Positions 9,463 to 20,718 of a DNA stretch of 64,000 bases are shown one piece after another. The first letter of the stretch is position 1, and each line of letters opens with the position of its first letter. This DNA is from Cytobacillus kochii (GTDB taxonomy: Bacteria; Bacillota; Bacilli; Bacillales; Cytobacillaceae): contig NZ_JAIVAM010000013.1 of NCBI RefSeq assembly GCF_020171845.1, positions 62,001-126,000 of the forward strand, read 5' to 3'. The notes under the pieces were generated by a model that worked only from the letters and a program-made list of their open reading frames with translations, was not told the DNA's origin and made no database searches. The translations under genes were made by a program, and so were the position numbers.

Positions 9463-10671
9463 ATGTTGAATGGTAAAAAAATCCTGTTGTGTGTAACCGG
9501 CGGTATTGCTGTTTATAAAGCTGTAGCTTTAACAAGTAAGTTAACGCAAGCTGGAGCTTGTGTGAAAGTAATGATGAGCGAGTCAGCTAGACAATTTGTG
9601 TCACCATTAACTTTTCAAGTGATGTCACGTAATGATGTATATTTTGATACCTTCGATGAAAAGGACGCTAGTAAGATTGCTCATATTGATTTAGCGGACT
9701 GGGCAGATTTGATATTGATTGCACCAGCAACTGCGAATATTATTGGTAAGCTTGCAAATGGCCTAGCAGATGATATGATTTCTACAACATTGTTAGCACA
9801 CACATCGCCTGTATGGATTGCACCGGCGATGAATGTCAATATGTACAATCATCCTGCAGTGATAAAAAATATTGATACTCTTCATCAGTTTGGTTATCAA
9901 TTTATTGAACCGAGTGAAGGCTATCTCGCATGTGGTTATGTTGGAAAAGGTAGATTAGAAGAACCGGAAAAGATTGTTGAGCATATGAATCATTTTTTCA
10001 ATCAAAAGGAACCGTTGTTAAAAGGGAAAAAGTTATTGATCTCAGCAGGGCCGACAAGAGAAAAAATTGATCCTGTTCGTTATTTAACCAATCATTCGAG
10101 TGGTAAAATGGGCTATGCGATTGCAGAAGTCGCAGCGAAACTTGGTGCAGATGTGACATTAGTATCAGGTCCTGTCCATATTTCTTCACCTCATGGTGTA
10201 AAAGTAATCAATGTTGAAAGTGCGGAAGAAATGTATGAAGAAATGATTACTCGCTTTGCTGATGCTCATATTGTAATAAAAACGGCTGCTGTAGCAGATT
10301 ATCGGCCTAAATATACTTATGATCAGAAAGTGAAAAAGAATGATGGTGATCAACAGTTGGAATTAGAAAGAACTAAAGATATTTTAATGGCACTTGGTAA
10401 AAGAAAGAAAAATCAAGTGTTGGTGGGTTTTGCGGCAGAAACAAATAATGTGGATGTATATGCGAGAGGAAAGCTGGAAAAGAAAAATGCTGATATGATA
10501 GTAGCCAATGATGTAACAAGTGCGGGTGCCGGATTTGGAACAGATACGAATGTTGTTACTCTCTATAAACGGGATGGAACTAAAACTGATCTCCCGTTAA
10601 TGTCAAAACATGACGTAGCAGTAAGCATTCTAAAAGAAGCACTTCATATACACGAGGATGAGGGAAAATGA
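9463..10671 (+). CDS. coaBC: Bifunctional phosphopantothenoylcysteine decarboxylase/synthetase
   Basis: A 402-residue two-domain coenzyme A enzyme. The N-terminal FMN-dependent decarboxylase (CoaC, residues 1-185) has GGIAVYKA, the catalytic His74 in KIAHIDLADW, PAMN, and the CGYVGKGR loop with the active-site Cys. The C-terminal ligase (CoaB) opens with ISAGPTREKIDPVRYLTNHSSG. It joins cysteine to phosphopantothenate and then decarboxylates the product. The priA start overlaps its stop by four bases (ATGA), implying translational coupling. The start at 9463 follows a G-rich site. Confidence 0.96.
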   Translation: MLNGKKILLCVTGGIAVYKAVALTSKLTQAGACVKVMMSESARQFVSPLTFQVMSRNDVYFDTFDEKDASKIAHIDLADWADLILIAPATANIIGKLANGLADDMISTTLLAHTSPVWIAPAMNVNMYNHPAVIKNIDTLHQFGYQFIEPSEGYLACGYVGKGRLEEPEKIVEHMNHFFNQKEPLLKGKKLLISAGPTREKIDPVRYLTNHSSGKMGYAIAEVAAKLGADVTLVSGPVHISSPHGVKVINVESAEEMYEEMITRFADAHIVIKTAAVADYRPKYTYDQKVKKNDGDQQLELERTKDILMALGKRKKNQVLVGFAAETNNVDVYARGKLEKKNADMIVANDVTSAGAGFGTDTNVVTLYKRDGTKTDLPLMSKHDVAVSILKEALHIHEDEGK

Positions 10672-13076
10672 TTGCTGAGGTCATTGTTGACGTACCGGCT
10701 AAGCAAACAGATCGACCTTTTGATTATGTTATTCCGCAATCACTTGAGACGGTCATTCAAATTGGGATGCGCGTCGTTGTCCCATTTGGGCCAAGGAGAA
10801 TTCAAGGTTTTGTCATTGGGATCAAACCTCAGTCCACGCTTAATAAATTAAAAAATATCATTGAGCCGTTAGATTTAACACCTGTATTATCTGAGTCGCT
10901 CATTTCATTAGGAAATTGGCTATCAGAAGAAACTTTAAGTTATCGGATCTCTGCTTATCAAGCGATGTTACCAGCAGCACTTAAAGCAAAATATCAAAAA
11001 AAATTACAAGTTTCAACTGAAAGCAAACATTTGTTACCCCAAACCTTACAAGACTTATTTACTAACCAAGATAGCATCCTGTGGGAAGAAGCGAAAGAAA
11101 CAGGCTATTTATCATTGTTACAGCAAGAAGTAACGAAAGGTCATATTCTAATTATTTATGAAGTGAAAGATAAAATAAAAAAGAAAAAACGCCTCGCTAT
11201 TAGAAGCGCCCTTTCAACAGAGGAATTAAAGACTTATCAATCTTCTCTTACACCAAGAGCACAAAAACAACATGACGTGATCACATACTTTATCGCAAAT
11301 AATGATTGGATATTCTTAACTGACTTAACGGCAACTCTACAAATATCGAATGCCGTCGTAAAAGAACTAGTGAAAAAAGAAGTATTAGAGGAGAGCGAAC
11401 GTGAAATTTATCGTGATCCTTATGAAAATCGTTATTTTGCACGAACAGAACCATTGCTGTTAACAAATGAGCAACAAGAAGCCATCGATCCAATCCATGA
11501 TCGCATTGCAAAATCCCTTCATGAAGTGTTTTTATTGTATGGCGTAACAGGGAGTGGGAAAACAGAAGTTTACTTACAGTCGATACAGAAAGTACTAGGG
11601 AGAGGCCAAGAAGCAATTTGTTTAGTGCCAGAGATTTCACTTACCCCACAAATGGTTCATCGTTTTAAAGGAAGATTTGGGAATCAAGTAGCTGTGATGC
11701 ATAGTGGATTATCTGCTGGTGAGAAGTATGATGAATGGCGAAAAGTACAGCGTGGAGAAGTGAAAGTCGTTGTTGGAGCGCGGTCAGCTGTATTTGCTCC
11801 CTTTGAAAACCTCGGTCTCATCATTATAGATGAGGAACATGAGACAAGTTATAAACAAGAGGAAAACCCAAAATATCATGCAAAAGATGTAGCAATAAAA
11901 CGAGGGAAGCAAGGTAGTTTCCCCGTTATTTTAGGTAGCGCTACACCTTCACTCGAATCATTTGCTCGTGCTAAAAAAGGTGTATACACTTTGTTAAGTT
12001 TGCCGAAGAGGATGAATAATCAAGATTTACCACAGGTGGATATTGTAGATATGCGTGAAGAGCTAAGAAGTGGAAATCGCTCGATGTTTTCTTCCTCCTT
12101 ATTAGAAAAGCTCCAATTACGTCTAGAAAAAAAAGAGCAGACAGTCCTTTTCTTAAATAAACGTGGATACTCTTCTTTTGTCATGTGTCGTGATTGTGGT
12201 TATGTTGTTAATTGTCCGAACTGTGATATTTCATTAACTTATCATCGCCACCAGCAGCAAATGAAATGTCATTATTGTGGATATGAGGATCATGTCCCCT
12301 CTGTTTGTCCAGAATGCCAGAGTGATCATATTCGTTATTTTGGCACAGGGACACAAAAGGTAGAAGAAGAACTCCATAAAGTATTGCCTGAAGCGAGAGT
12401 TATTCGTATGGATGTGGATACAACGAGTAAAAAAGGCTCTCATGAGCGACTGCTTAATGAGTTCCAAAAAGGCCATGCAGATATTCTGCTAGGGACCCAA
12501 ATGATTGCCAAGGGACTTGATTTTCCAAATATAACGCTTGTCGGTGTATTATCAGCTGATACAATGCTTCATTTGCCAGATTTTCGTTCATCAGAAAAAA
12601 CGTTTCAGTTATTGACGCAAGTGAGTGGAAGAGCAGGGCGTCATCAATTACCAGGAGAAGTGGTCATTCAAACATACAGTCCTGAACATTATAGTATTGA
12701 GTTAGCAGCTGAACAAAATTACGACCAGTTTTACGAGCGCGAAATGATGATTAGAAAAGGCTTAAAGTACCCACCTTTTTATTTTATTACGCTTATTACG
12801 GTCAGTCACGAGCAATTGATGAAAGCGTTAGATGTCACAGAAAAAATTACCACATTTCTGACTAGTCGCTTAACTAAAAGCGCCATCTGTCTTGGTCCGG
12901 TTGCATCACCTATTCCACGAATCAACAATAGATATCGCTACCAATGTTTGATAAAATACAAACGGGAGCCAGAGTTAAATCAATCATTAAAAAAGATATT
13001 AGATCAGTATCAGCAAGAAGTGACTTCAACTTCCTTGAAAATATCTGTGGATGTTAATCCATTTATTCTGATGTAA
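10668..13076 (+). CDS. priA: Primosomal replication-restart helicase PriA
   Basis: An 802-residue 3'-to-5' DNA helicase that reloads the replisome at stalled forks. The N-terminal DNA-binding domain begins AEVIVDVP; the Walker A motif is GVTGSGKTE near 295; the Walker B box is DEEH; the zinc region near 510-560 has CRDCGY, CPNC, CHYCGY and CPEC; helicase motifs GTQMIAKGLDFPN and SGRAGRH follow. It overlaps coaBC by four bases. Length and motif order are typical, so the gene is intact. Confidence 0.96.
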   Translation: MIAEVIVDVPAKQTDRPFDYVIPQSLETVIQIGMRVVVPFGPRRIQGFVIGIKPQSTLNKLKNIIEPLDLTPVLSESLISLGNWLSEETLSYRISAYQAMLPAALKAKYQKKLQVSTESKHLLPQTLQDLFTNQDSILWEEAKETGYLSLLQQEVTKGHILIIYEVKDKIKKKKRLAIRSALSTEELKTYQSSLTPRAQKQHDVITYFIANNDWIFLTDLTATLQISNAVVKELVKKEVLEESEREIYRDPYENRYFARTEPLLLTNEQQEAIDPIHDRIAKSLHEVFLLYGVTGSGKTEVYLQSIQKVLGRGQEAICLVPEISLTPQMVHRFKGRFGNQVAVMHSGLSAGEKYDEWRKVQRGEVKVVVGARSAVFAPFENLGLIIIDEEHETSYKQEENPKYHAKDVAIKRGKQGSFPVILGSATPSLESFARAKKGVYTLLSLPKRMNNQDLPQVDIVDMREELRSGNRSMFSSSLLEKLQLRLEKKEQTVLFLNKRGYSSFVMCRDCGYVVNCPNCDISLTYHRHQQQMKCHYCGYEDHVPSVCPECQSDHIRYFGTGTQKVEEELHKVLPEARVIRMDVDTTSKKGSHERLLNEFQKGHADILLGTQMIAKGLDFPNITLVGVLSADTMLHLPDFRSSEKTFQLLTQVSGRAGRHQLPGEVVIQTYSPEHYSIELAAEQNYDQFYEREMMIRKGLKYPPFYFITLITVSHEQLMKALDVTEKITTFLTSRLTKSAICLGPVASPIPRINNRYRYQCLIKYKREPELNQSLKKILDQYQQEVTSTSLKISVDVNPFILM

Positions 13077-13188
13077 AGAAAAATAACTAAAAAAGGTTAT
13101 AGATAGAGAAAATCGTCGAGAATGGTAATAATTTTAGTCTAGCTATGGCTGTCTGTTGAATGAGAAGATGTTATGGAGGATTTATATT

Positions 13189-13674
13189 TTGAGTGTTAAA
13201 CAAATAGTGATGTACCCTAATACAATTTTAGAAGAAAAATGTACACCGGTAACGGTTTTTGATAAAAAATTAGTAAGGCTATTAAATGATATGTATGATA
13301 CAATGATTGAATTTGATGGTGTAGGACTAGCTGCTCCTCAAATAGGTCTCAATAAAAGAATAGCGATTGTAGATATTGAAGATGAACATGGCACGATTGA
13401 GATGATAAATCCCGAAGTAATCGAAACATCAGGTGAACAAACAGATCCAGAAGGCTGTTTGAGCTTTCCCGGTATTTATGGTGATGTCACACGACCGTCA
13501 TTTGTGAAAATAAAAGCCTTCAATCGAAAGGGTAAGCCATATGAGTTCGCAGCAGAAGGTTTTCTTGCTAGAGCCATTTTACATGAGATTGATCATTTGG
13601 ATGGAATCCTATTCACCACTAAAGTTAGCAGATATATAGAGGCAGAAGAGTTAGAGAGGTTGGATGAAGAATGA
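13189..13674 (+). CDS. def: Peptide deformylase
   Basis: A 161-residue metalloenzyme removing the formyl group from nascent N-terminal methionine. Motif 1 [10 protein letters not shown], motif 2 EGCLSFPG (Cys metal ligand) and motif 3 HEIDHLDG (two His ligands and catalytic Glu) are all present. I choose the TTG at 13189 because GGAGGA lies 8-9 bases upstream and the product then matches B. subtilis Def; the frame is also open from a TTG at 13156 without a good ribosome site. The fmt start overlaps the stop, pairing deformylase with formyltransferase. Confidence 0.94.
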   Translation: MSVKQIVMYPNTILEEKCTPVTVFDKKLVRLLNDMYDTMIEFDGVGLAAPQIGLNKRIAIVDIEDEHGTIEMINPEVIETSGEQTDPEGCLSFPGIYGDVTRPSFVKIKAFNRKGKPYEFAAEGFLARAILHEIDHLDGILFTTKVSRYIEAEELERLDEE

Positions 13675-14621
13675 CAAAAATTGTATTTATGGGTACACCG
13701 GATTTTTCAGTTCCGGTATTACGAAGTGTTATTCAAGCAGGTTATGAAGTCATTGCAGTTGTTACACAACCTGACCGGCCAGTGGGAAGGAAAAAGGTGT
13801 TAACTCCACCACCAGTAAAAGTGGAAGCACAAAAACACGGTATTCCAGTGCTACAGCCTGAGAAAGTTAAAAATAAAGAGGACTTGCAAGCTGTTTTAAA
13901 TCTAGAGCCTGAACTTATTATCACGGCTGCATTCGGGCAAATTCTCCCTAAGCCATTGTTAGATGCACCTAAATATGGTTGCATTAACGTACATGCTTCA
14001 TTATTGCCAGAATTAAGAGGTGGAGCACCAATTCATTACAGCATCATCCAAGGGAAAGAAAAGACTGGTATTACGATTATGTATATGGCTGAAAAGTTGG
14101 ATGCAGGTGATATTTTAACACAGGTAGAAGTCGAAATCGCTAAGGACGATACTGTTGGTAGCTTACATGATAAATTAAGTGAAGCTGGTAGCAAACTATT
14201 GTTAGAAACATTACCACCATTATTAAAGGGTGATTTGCTTCCGAAACAACAAGATGAAAATTTAGCAACATTTGCATACAATATTAAGCGTGAAGAAGAA
14301 AAAATTCAGTGGAGTAAACCAGCAATAGAAATTTATAACCATATTAGAGGGATGAATCCTTGGCCAGTTGCTTATACGACTTTGTCTGATGCAGTTATGA
14401 AAGTGTGGGCTTCTGTGATCATTGAATCAAAATCAAATCAAGTGCCTGGAACAATTGTTGGATTAGAAGAGGATGGCATCAATGTCTCCACCGGCGATGG
14501 TCAGATATTGAAGCTAACAGAGATTCAGCCATCAGGTAAAAAACGCATGAAAGCGAAAGATTACCTGCGCGGCGCAGGTGCCCATCTTCAAGTTGGCATG
14601 AAGTTAGGGGACAATCAATGA
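13671..14621 (+). CDS. fmt: Methionyl-tRNA formyltransferase
   Basis: A 316-residue enzyme that formylates initiator Met-tRNA using 10-formyl-tetrahydrofolate. It opens with [15 protein letters not shown]; the folate and catalytic motif is [14 protein letters not shown]; the C-terminal OB-like domain begins near 210 and contains [10 protein letters not shown]. Its ATG overlaps the def stop, and the rsmB ATG overlaps its own stop, so def-fmt-rsmB is a translationally coupled set. Confidence 0.96.
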   Translation: MTKIVFMGTPDFSVPVLRSVIQAGYEVIAVVTQPDRPVGRKKVLTPPPVKVEAQKHGIPVLQPEKVKNKEDLQAVLNLEPELIITAAFGQILPKPLLDAPKYGCINVHASLLPELRGGAPIHYSIIQGKEKTGITIMYMAEKLDAGDILTQVEVEIAKDDTVGSLHDKLSEAGSKLLLETLPPLLKGDLLPKQQDENLATFAYNIKREEEKIQWSKPAIEIYNHIRGMNPWPVAYTTLSDAVMKVWASVIIESKSNQVPGTIVGLEEDGINVSTGDGQILKLTEIQPSGKKRMKAKDYLRGAGAHLQVGMKLGDNQ

Positions 14622-15970
14622 AAAAACAAAGAAAAAAAAATGTAAGAGAAGTTGCGATGGATTTGTTAGATGCAATTGAAAAGAACCAATCGTATAGTAA
14701 CCTCCTGTTAAACCATGCTATTAATCAAAATCATTTAGAACAAAAAGATATTGGTTTGCTGACAGAACTGGTTTATGGGACGCTACAACGTAAAATGACG
14801 TTAGATTATTATTTACAGCCCTATATAAAAAAACCAAATAAAGTGGAGTCTTGGGTAAAGCAATTATTAAGGATTACGGTTTACCAAATGGTTCACTTAA
14901 ATAAAATTCCTGATCATGCGGCATTAAATGAAGCGGTAGAAATAGCAAAAAATAAAGGCCATAAAGGCATTGCTTCATTTGTGAATGGGATATTACGAAA
15001 TGTACAAAGAACTGGGATTAGACAAGTGGAAGAAATTAAAGATCCTATTCAAAGAATCTCGATAGCAACAAGTCACCCAGAATGGCTCGTTGCTAGATGG
15101 GTGGATCAATTTGGGCTAGAAGCAACGGAAGAAATGTGTAAGCTTAATTTACAAGCTCCGACTCAAACAGCGCGTGTAAATAGTACGAAAGCTACGACAG
15201 AAGAAGTGATTACATTATTAGAAGAGGAAGGATATGCCGTGAAACGGAGTGAATGGGTATCAGAAGCCATTCATGCTCTTCGAGGAAATCTTGCCAAGTC
15301 TACAGCATTCAAAAATGGACTTATCACAATACAAGATGAAAGTTCAATGTTAGCTTGCTTGGCCCTGAATCCTCAAAAAAATGAAAGAATCCTTGATGCT
15401 TGTGCAGCTCCAGGTGGGAAAACGTCTCATATTGCTGAAGCGATGTCGGGGAGTGGAGAGGTTATAGCGATAGATCTCCATGAGCATAAAGTGAAGCTTA
15501 TTGCACAAACAGCAGATAGATTAGGATTAGAGAATATTGGTACTCTTGCTCTCGATAGTAGACAAGTTCAAGATCATTTCCCGCAAGAGTCGTTTGATCG
15601 TATTTTGTTAGACGCACCGTGCTCAGGTTTAGGTGTGATGCGTAGAAAACCTGATATGAAATACACAAAAAAAGAAGATGATTTATCACGCCTGCAGTCC
15701 ATTCAATTGGATTTATTAAATGCCATCACCCCATTATTAAAAAAAGGTGGTATGCTAGTGTATAGTACATGCACTGTTGATGAATCTGAAAACCACCAAG
15801 TCATTTCACGTTTTTTAAGTGACCATAAAGAATTTGTTGGAGACTCAACACTTAAGGCAAGGCTACCACAAGCATTACAAACGTTTGTGGATGATTTTGA
15901 AATACAAGTATTACCGCAATATATTGGTTCAGACGGGTTTTATATCGCTTGTCTGAGAAAGAAGGTGTAA
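14618..15970 (+). CDS. rsmB: 16S rRNA (cytosine-967-C5)-methyltransferase RsmB (Sun)
   Basis: A 450-residue S-adenosylmethionine-dependent rRNA methyltransferase. An N-terminal NusB-like RNA-binding domain (1-130) precedes the catalytic domain with [13 protein letters not shown] (cofactor site), [15 protein letters not shown] and [10 protein letters not shown]; Cys in PCSG and TCT are the release and nucleophile cysteines. The ATG overlaps the fmt stop. rlmN follows 4 bases later. Confidence 0.95.
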   Translation: MKKQRKKNVREVAMDLLDAIEKNQSYSNLLLNHAINQNHLEQKDIGLLTELVYGTLQRKMTLDYYLQPYIKKPNKVESWVKQLLRITVYQMVHLNKIPDHAALNEAVEIAKNKGHKGIASFVNGILRNVQRTGIRQVEEIKDPIQRISIATSHPEWLVARWVDQFGLEATEEMCKLNLQAPTQTARVNSTKATTEEVITLLEEEGYAVKRSEWVSEAIHALRGNLAKSTAFKNGLITIQDESSMLACLALNPQKNERILDACAAPGGKTSHIAEAMSGSGEVIAIDLHEHKVKLIAQTADRLGLENIGTLALDSRQVQDHFPQESFDRILLDAPCSGLGVMRRKPDMKYTKKEDDLSRLQSIQLDLLNAITPLLKKGGMLVYSTCTVDESENHQVISRFLSDHKEFVGDSTLKARLPQALQTFVDDFEIQVLPQYIGSDGFYIACLRKKV

Positions 15971-15974
15971 TCAC

Positions 15975-17060
15975 ATGGAAAGAAGTGCAACAAAGAAAAA
16001 TACAGAAACGAATCATCAACCATCCATTTATTCATTACAATTAGACGAACTAAAGGACTGGTTAAAAGAAAATAATGAAAAAGTATTCCGCGCAAGTCAA
16101 ATTTTTGATTGGTTATATACAAAAAGAGTAACAAACTTCGATGATATGACAAATTTATCAAAAAGTTTGCGAGAAAAGCTCGCTGCTACATTTACTTTAA
16201 CAACATTAAAAACGATTATTCAGCAACAATCTACTGATGGCACGATTAAATTTTTATTTGAGTTACACGATGGCTATTCAATTGAGACGGTTTTAATGCG
16301 TCATGAATACGGTAATTCTGTTTGTGTTACAACACAGGTAGGGTGTCGTATTGGTTGTACATTTTGTGCCTCGACTTTAGGGGGATTAAAACGTCATTTA
16401 GAAGCAGGAGAAATCGTTGCTCAAGTCGTAAAAGTACAACAAGCATTAGATGAAACAGATGAAAGAGTAAGCTCTGTTGTCATTATGGGTATTGGGGAAC
16501 CGTTTGATAATTATGATCAAATGATGTCTTTCTTGAAAATTATTAATCATGATGATGGCTTGAATATTGGTGCTAGACATATCACTGTATCTACAAGCGG
16601 AATTATCCCGAAAATCTATAAATTTGCTGATGAAAATATGCAAATCAATTTTGCTGTCAGCTTGCATGCCCCTAATAATGATATAAGAGGAAGATTAATG
16701 CCGATCAACCGCGCTTATAAATTGCCCGATTTAATGGAAGCTATTCATTATTATGTGAACAAGACAGGAAGACGTGTAAGTTTTGAATATGGTTTATTTG
16801 GAGGAGTCAATGATCAAGTAGAGCATGCAGAAGAGCTTGCTGATCTCGTTAAAGGATTGAAGTGTCATATAAACTTAATTCCAGTCAATTACGTACCTGA
16901 GAGAGACTATGTAAGAACTCCTAGAGAGCAGATTTTTCAATTTGAAAAGGCATTGAAAAATCGTGGGGTTAATGTGACCATCCGTAGAGAACAAGGTCAT
17001 GATATTGATGCAGCATGTGGACAACTTCGTGCAAAGGAGAGAAAAGAAGAAACGAGGTGA
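15975..17060 (+). CDS. rlmN: Dual-specificity RNA methyltransferase RlmN
   Basis: A 361-residue radical-SAM enzyme methylating C2 of A2503 in 23S rRNA and A37 in some tRNAs. The iron-sulfur motif CRIGCTFC (CxxxCxxC) lies near residue 125; GIGEPFDNY and [11 protein letters not shown] follow; near the C-terminus DAACGQLR holds the Cys that takes the methyl intermediate. Length is normal. It is four bases after rsmB and four before prpC. Confidence 0.95.
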   Translation: MERSATKKNTETNHQPSIYSLQLDELKDWLKENNEKVFRASQIFDWLYTKRVTNFDDMTNLSKSLREKLAATFTLTTLKTIIQQQSTDGTIKFLFELHDGYSIETVLMRHEYGNSVCVTTQVGCRIGCTFCASTLGGLKRHLEAGEIVAQVVKVQQALDETDERVSSVVIMGIGEPFDNYDQMMSFLKIINHDDGLNIGARHITVSTSGIIPKIYKFADENMQINFAVSLHAPNNDIRGRLMPINRAYKLPDLMEAIHYYVNKTGRRVSFEYGLFGGVNDQVEHAEELADLVKGLKCHINLIPVNYVPERDYVRTPREQIFQFEKALKNRGVNVTIRREQGHDIDAACGQLRAKERKEETR

Positions 17061-17064
17061 CAGT

Positions 17065-17814
17065 ATGAAGGCTGTTTTTATGACTGATGTAGGGAAACTT
17101 CGTCAGCGAAATGAAGATAATGGTGGCATTTTTACAAACGCCAGTGGTGATCGCTTAGCTATTGTAGCTGATGGTATGGGCGGTCACCGAGCTGGTGATG
17201 TAGCTAGTGAAATGGCCAAAGAAAAGCTAAAATCTATGTGGCTGCTTGCCCCAAAGATTGAAACCGCGGATCAAGCAGAAAAGTGGTTGCATGACCATAT
17301 TAATGAAACCAATAAAGCTATATATGCTCACAGTAAAGAAGTAACTGAATGTGAAGGTATGGGTACGACCGTTGTTGCTGCTATTTGTACTAGTCGATTT
17401 GCTACGATTGTAAACGTAGGTGATAGCCGTTGTTATATTAGAAATGAAGCGGGTTTTCAGCAGCTAACTGACGACCATTCCCTTGTTAATGAACTGCTTC
17501 GGTCTGGGCAAATTACAAAAGAGGATGCTGAAAATCATCCGATGAAGAATTTAGTGTTACGTGTGCTCGGTACGGAAGAAGATGTAAACCAAGATATTAA
17601 AACAATTATTTTTGAGGAAGACGATAGACTATTGCTATGCTCTGATGGTTTGTCAAACAAAGTTTCAGAACAAGAGATGGAATCGATTATAAATGGAAAT
17701 GACTCATTAGAGGAGAAAGCTACTGAGTTAATTAAAAGAGCAAATGAAAATGGAGGGGAAGATAATATTACCCTCGTAATCATCGAGTATGCAGATGATT
17801 GTGAGAGAGGGTGA
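17065..17814 (+). CDS. prpC: PP2C-type Ser/Thr protein phosphatase PrpC
   Basis: A 249-residue metal-dependent phosphatase that dephosphorylates PrkC and its targets. MTDVGKLRQRNEDN holds the first metal Asp/Glu motif, VADGMGGHRAGD the second, VGDSRCY and DDHSLV the middle motifs, and LLCSDGL plus GGEDNITLV the last metal ligands. The ATG at 17065 with GAGGTGA upstream is preferred over the longer frame that would enter rlmN. It lies 6 bases before prkC, its antagonist, as across Firmicutes. Confidence 0.95.
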   Translation: MKAVFMTDVGKLRQRNEDNGGIFTNASGDRLAIVADGMGGHRAGDVASEMAKEKLKSMWLLAPKIETADQAEKWLHDHINETNKAIYAHSKEVTECEGMGTTVVAAICTSRFATIVNVGDSRCYIRNEAGFQQLTDDHSLVNELLRSGQITKEDAENHPMKNLVLRVLGTEEDVNQDIKTIIFEEDDRLLLCSDGLSNKVSEQEMESIINGNDSLEEKATELIKRANENGGEDNITLVIIEYADDCERG

Positions 17815-17823
17815 TAAACGTTG

Positions 17824-19815
17824 ATGATTGGTAAGCGTATAAACGGCCGTTATAAAATTTTGGAAATGGTCGGTGGAGGCGGCATGGCCAACGTTTATTT
17901 AGCTCATGATATGATTCTAGATCGAAACGTGGCACTAAAGATGTTGAGACTAGACTTCGCTGAAGATGATGAGTTTATTAAACGATTTCACCGTGAAGCT
18001 CAATCAGCTACAAGCTTAACTCACCAAAATATTGTGACGATTTATGATGTAGGAGAAGAAGATACCCTATATTACATCGTCATGGAATATGTTGACGGTC
18101 AAACATTAAAACAATACATACAAAAAAACGGACCTGTTCCTTTGGAAACAGCGATTGATATTATGAAACAGCTGACCTCAGCTATTTCTCACGCCCATCA
18201 AAACCAGATTATTCATCGTGATATTAAACCACATAATATCTTAATTGATCATGAAGGTAAGATAAAAATTACTGACTTCGGAATTGCGATGGCTCTAAGT
18301 GCAACGAGCATTACCCAGACGAATTCCGTATTAGGGTCGGTTCATTATTTATCACCAGAACAAGCCAGAGGCGGTATGGCAAACCGTAAATCAGATATTT
18401 ATTCATTAGGGATTGTCATGTTTGAGCTTTTAACTGGAAGATTACCGTTTTCAGGAGAATCAGCTGTTTCTATTGCATTGAAACATTTGCAATCAGAAAC
18501 GCCTTCCTTAAGAAGATGGAACCCAGATATACCACAAAGTGTTGAAAATATCGTATTGAAGGCAACAGCAAAGGACCCTTTCCATCGCTATAATAGTGCC
18601 GATGAAATGGAAGAAGACCTCTCTACATCTTTGAACGAAGAGAGGATGAATGAAAGAAAGTTTACTGTACCTGATGACGATGATGCTACAAAAGCAATTC
18701 CGATTATTACTGCAGATAAAATGTACCACCCTACTGACGAAACGATTATTCATAAAATTGAAGAAAAAAATGAAGATAGTCCTGTACCTATTGTAAAAAA
18801 GGAAAGTCCCAAAAAAGAAAAAGAAGATACGAAAAAGAAGAAAAAACGAAAAAAAGGTCCAATGATTCTTATATCTACTTTTGTTCTATTAGTTGTGCTA
18901 TTTGTTCTTACCATCACTGTTTTACCTGAGGTGCTCTCACCTGATGATGTTACTGTACCAGATGTATCAAATATGAGCGTGGATGAAGCGAAAACATTGT
19001 TACAAGAAGAAGGATTTACGATTGGTGAAGAAATCGAACAAAACAATGATGAAGTGAAAGCAGGAGAAGTTATAAGAACCGAACCGAGAGCAGGTAGGAC
19101 ACAGAAAGAAGGAACAGCAGTAAATATTTATGAAAGTATCGGTAAAGAGCGCTTTTCTATGGAGGATTTTACTGGTCGCCCTTATAGTGATATAGAAGAG
19201 TTACTAAAAGAAGAGGGTTTCCAATCTATCCAATCAGAAGAAGAATTTAGTGAGGAAGCCAAGGGAACAATTCTCGAACAGAATATTGATCCCGGAGAAG
19301 AAGTGATTCCCCAAGAAGAAGAGCTCATCTTCGTCGTCAGCAAAGGGGAGGAACCGATAGAATTAAAAGATTTAACCGGTTATAATGATAAGGCTCTAGC
19401 AGAATACGAAGCATCTAGTGGATTAACAATTGAAGTAGCTGGAGAAGAGCATCATGCTGAGATTGCTCAAGGCGAGGTCATTCGGCAGGAACCTGAAGCT
19501 GGAGCATCTTTAAATGACGGGGACACAGTAAAAGTTTATCTATCAAGTGGGCCGGAACAAGTTCCTGTTGAAGTGAAAAGAGAAGTGAATGTACCGTATA
19601 AGCCAAATCCTGATAATGTCGGACAACCTCAAGAAGTACAAATCTTTATAGAAGATATGGACAACAATATTGATGAGCCATTTAATACGATTCATATTAC
19701 TGAAGATCGAGTTATTTCCTTTTCACTGCAAATACAACCAGGAGAAACCGCTTCTTACCAAATTATGAGGGATGGACAAATGATTATTCAAGAAAATGTT
19801 CCGTATGAACAGTGA
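17824..19815 (+). CDS. prkC: PASTA-domain Ser/Thr protein kinase PrkC
   Basis: A 663-residue membrane kinase. Cytoplasmic Hanks-type domain: glycine loop GGGGMANVY near 18-26, catalytic Lys about 39, HRDIKPHN, DFGIA and LSPEQARGG activation segment. A lysine-rich stretch (about 325-345) precedes one membrane segment (MILISTFVLLVVLFVLTITV), then three extracellular PASTA repeats and a C-terminal Ig-like part. PASTA domains bind muropeptides; PrkC links cell-wall state to growth, stationary phase and spore germination. The start is either ATG at 17824 or TTG at 17821; I prefer ATG. rsgA follows after 15 bases. Confidence 0.95.
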   Translation: MIGKRINGRYKILEMVGGGGMANVYLAHDMILDRNVALKMLRLDFAEDDEFIKRFHREAQSATSLTHQNIVTIYDVGEEDTLYYIVMEYVDGQTLKQYIQKNGPVPLETAIDIMKQLTSAISHAHQNQIIHRDIKPHNILIDHEGKIKITDFGIAMALSATSITQTNSVLGSVHYLSPEQARGGMANRKSDIYSLGIVMFELLTGRLPFSGESAVSIALKHLQSETPSLRRWNPDIPQSVENIVLKATAKDPFHRYNSADEMEEDLSTSLNEERMNERKFTVPDDDDATKAIPIITADKMYHPTDETIIHKIEEKNEDSPVPIVKKESPKKEKEDTKKKKKRKKGPMILISTFVLLVVLFVLTITVLPEVLSPDDVTVPDVSNMSVDEAKTLLQEEGFTIGEEIEQNNDEVKAGEVIRTEPRAGRTQKEGTAVNIYESIGKERFSMEDFTGRPYSDIEELLKEEGFQSIQSEEEFSEEAKGTILEQNIDPGEEVIPQEEELIFVVSKGEEPIELKDLTGYNDKALAEYEASSGLTIEVAGEEHHAEIAQGEVIRQEPEAGASLNDGDTVKVYLSSGPEQVPVEVKREVNVPYKPNPDNVGQPQEVQIFIEDMDNNIDEPFNTIHITEDRVISFSLQIQPGETASYQIMRDGQMIIQENVPYEQ

Positions 19816-19830
19816 TGTAGGAGGACTACT

Positions 19831-20715
19831 ATGCCAGAAGGCAAAATCATAAAAGCTTTAAGTGGCTTTTATTATGTTTTGAACAAGGATAAAGAAATCA
19901 TCCAATGTCGTGGACGCGGTGTCTTTCGTAAAAATAAAATAACTCCATTAGTCGGAGATGAAGTACACTATCAAGCAGAAAATGATAAAGAAGGGTATAT
20001 TTTAGAAGTGAGAAAGCGTAAAAATGAACTTATTCGCCCACCTATAGCGAATGTAGATCAAGCTTTTCTCATTTTCTCAAGTGTTGAACCTACTTTTAGT
20101 ACAGCGTTATTAGATCGTTTTCTTGTACTGGTAGAATCGAATCATATTACGCCTATTATTTGTATCACTAAAATGGATTTGGCAAGTAAAGAGGAACAAG
20201 ATACACTAGCTGTATATGCTGATAACTATCGAAAAGCAGGCTATAAAGTTGTTTTGACTTCGTCCGAAACGGCGGAAGGGATTGAAGATCTTTATCCTTT
20301 CATAACGGGAGAAATATCCGTATTTGCTGGTCAATCAGGTGTTGGTAAATCTTCACTTTTGAATGTATTACGTCCTGATTTGCAATTAAAAACAGACGAT
20401 ATATCCTCTCATTTAGGGAGAGGAAAACATACAACAAGACATGTGGAGCTCATTGAGATTAATGGTGGACTTGTCGCTGATACACCGGGTTTTAGCTCTT
20501 TAGAGTTTACAGAAATTGAGCAAGAGGACTTACAAAATTATTTTCCTGACATCCAAGAATTAAGCAGCTCATGTAAATTCAGAGGTTGCATGCATTTAAA
20601 GGAACCTAAATGTGCAGTTAAACAAGCTATAGATGCCGGAGATTTGCCACGTTATCGCTATGAGCATTATATTACTTTTATAGACGAAATAAGAGACAGA
20701 AAGCCGAGGTATTAA
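19831..20715 (+). CDS. rsgA: Ribosome small-subunit-dependent GTPase RsgA (YloQ/CpgA)
   Basis: A 294-residue circularly permuted GTPase that helps 30S maturation. An OB-fold comes first; the G motifs appear in permuted order: TKMD (G4) before GQSGVGKSS (G1) and DTPG (G3). The C-terminal zinc part has CKFRGCMHLKEPKC. In B. subtilis it is phosphorylated by PrkC, and the gene order prkC-rsgA-rpe is retained here with short gaps. The start follows TAGGAGG. Confidence 0.95.
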   Translation: MPEGKIIKALSGFYYVLNKDKEIIQCRGRGVFRKNKITPLVGDEVHYQAENDKEGYILEVRKRKNELIRPPIANVDQAFLIFSSVEPTFSTALLDRFLVLVESNHITPIICITKMDLASKEEQDTLAVYADNYRKAGYKVVLTSSETAEGIEDLYPFITGEISVFAGQSGVGKSSLLNVLRPDLQLKTDDISSHLGRGKHTTRHVELIEINGGLVADTPGFSSLEFTEIEQEDLQNYFPDIQELSSSCKFRGCMHLKEPKCAVKQAIDAGDLPRYRYEHYITFIDEIRDRKPRY

Positions 20716-20718
20716 CGC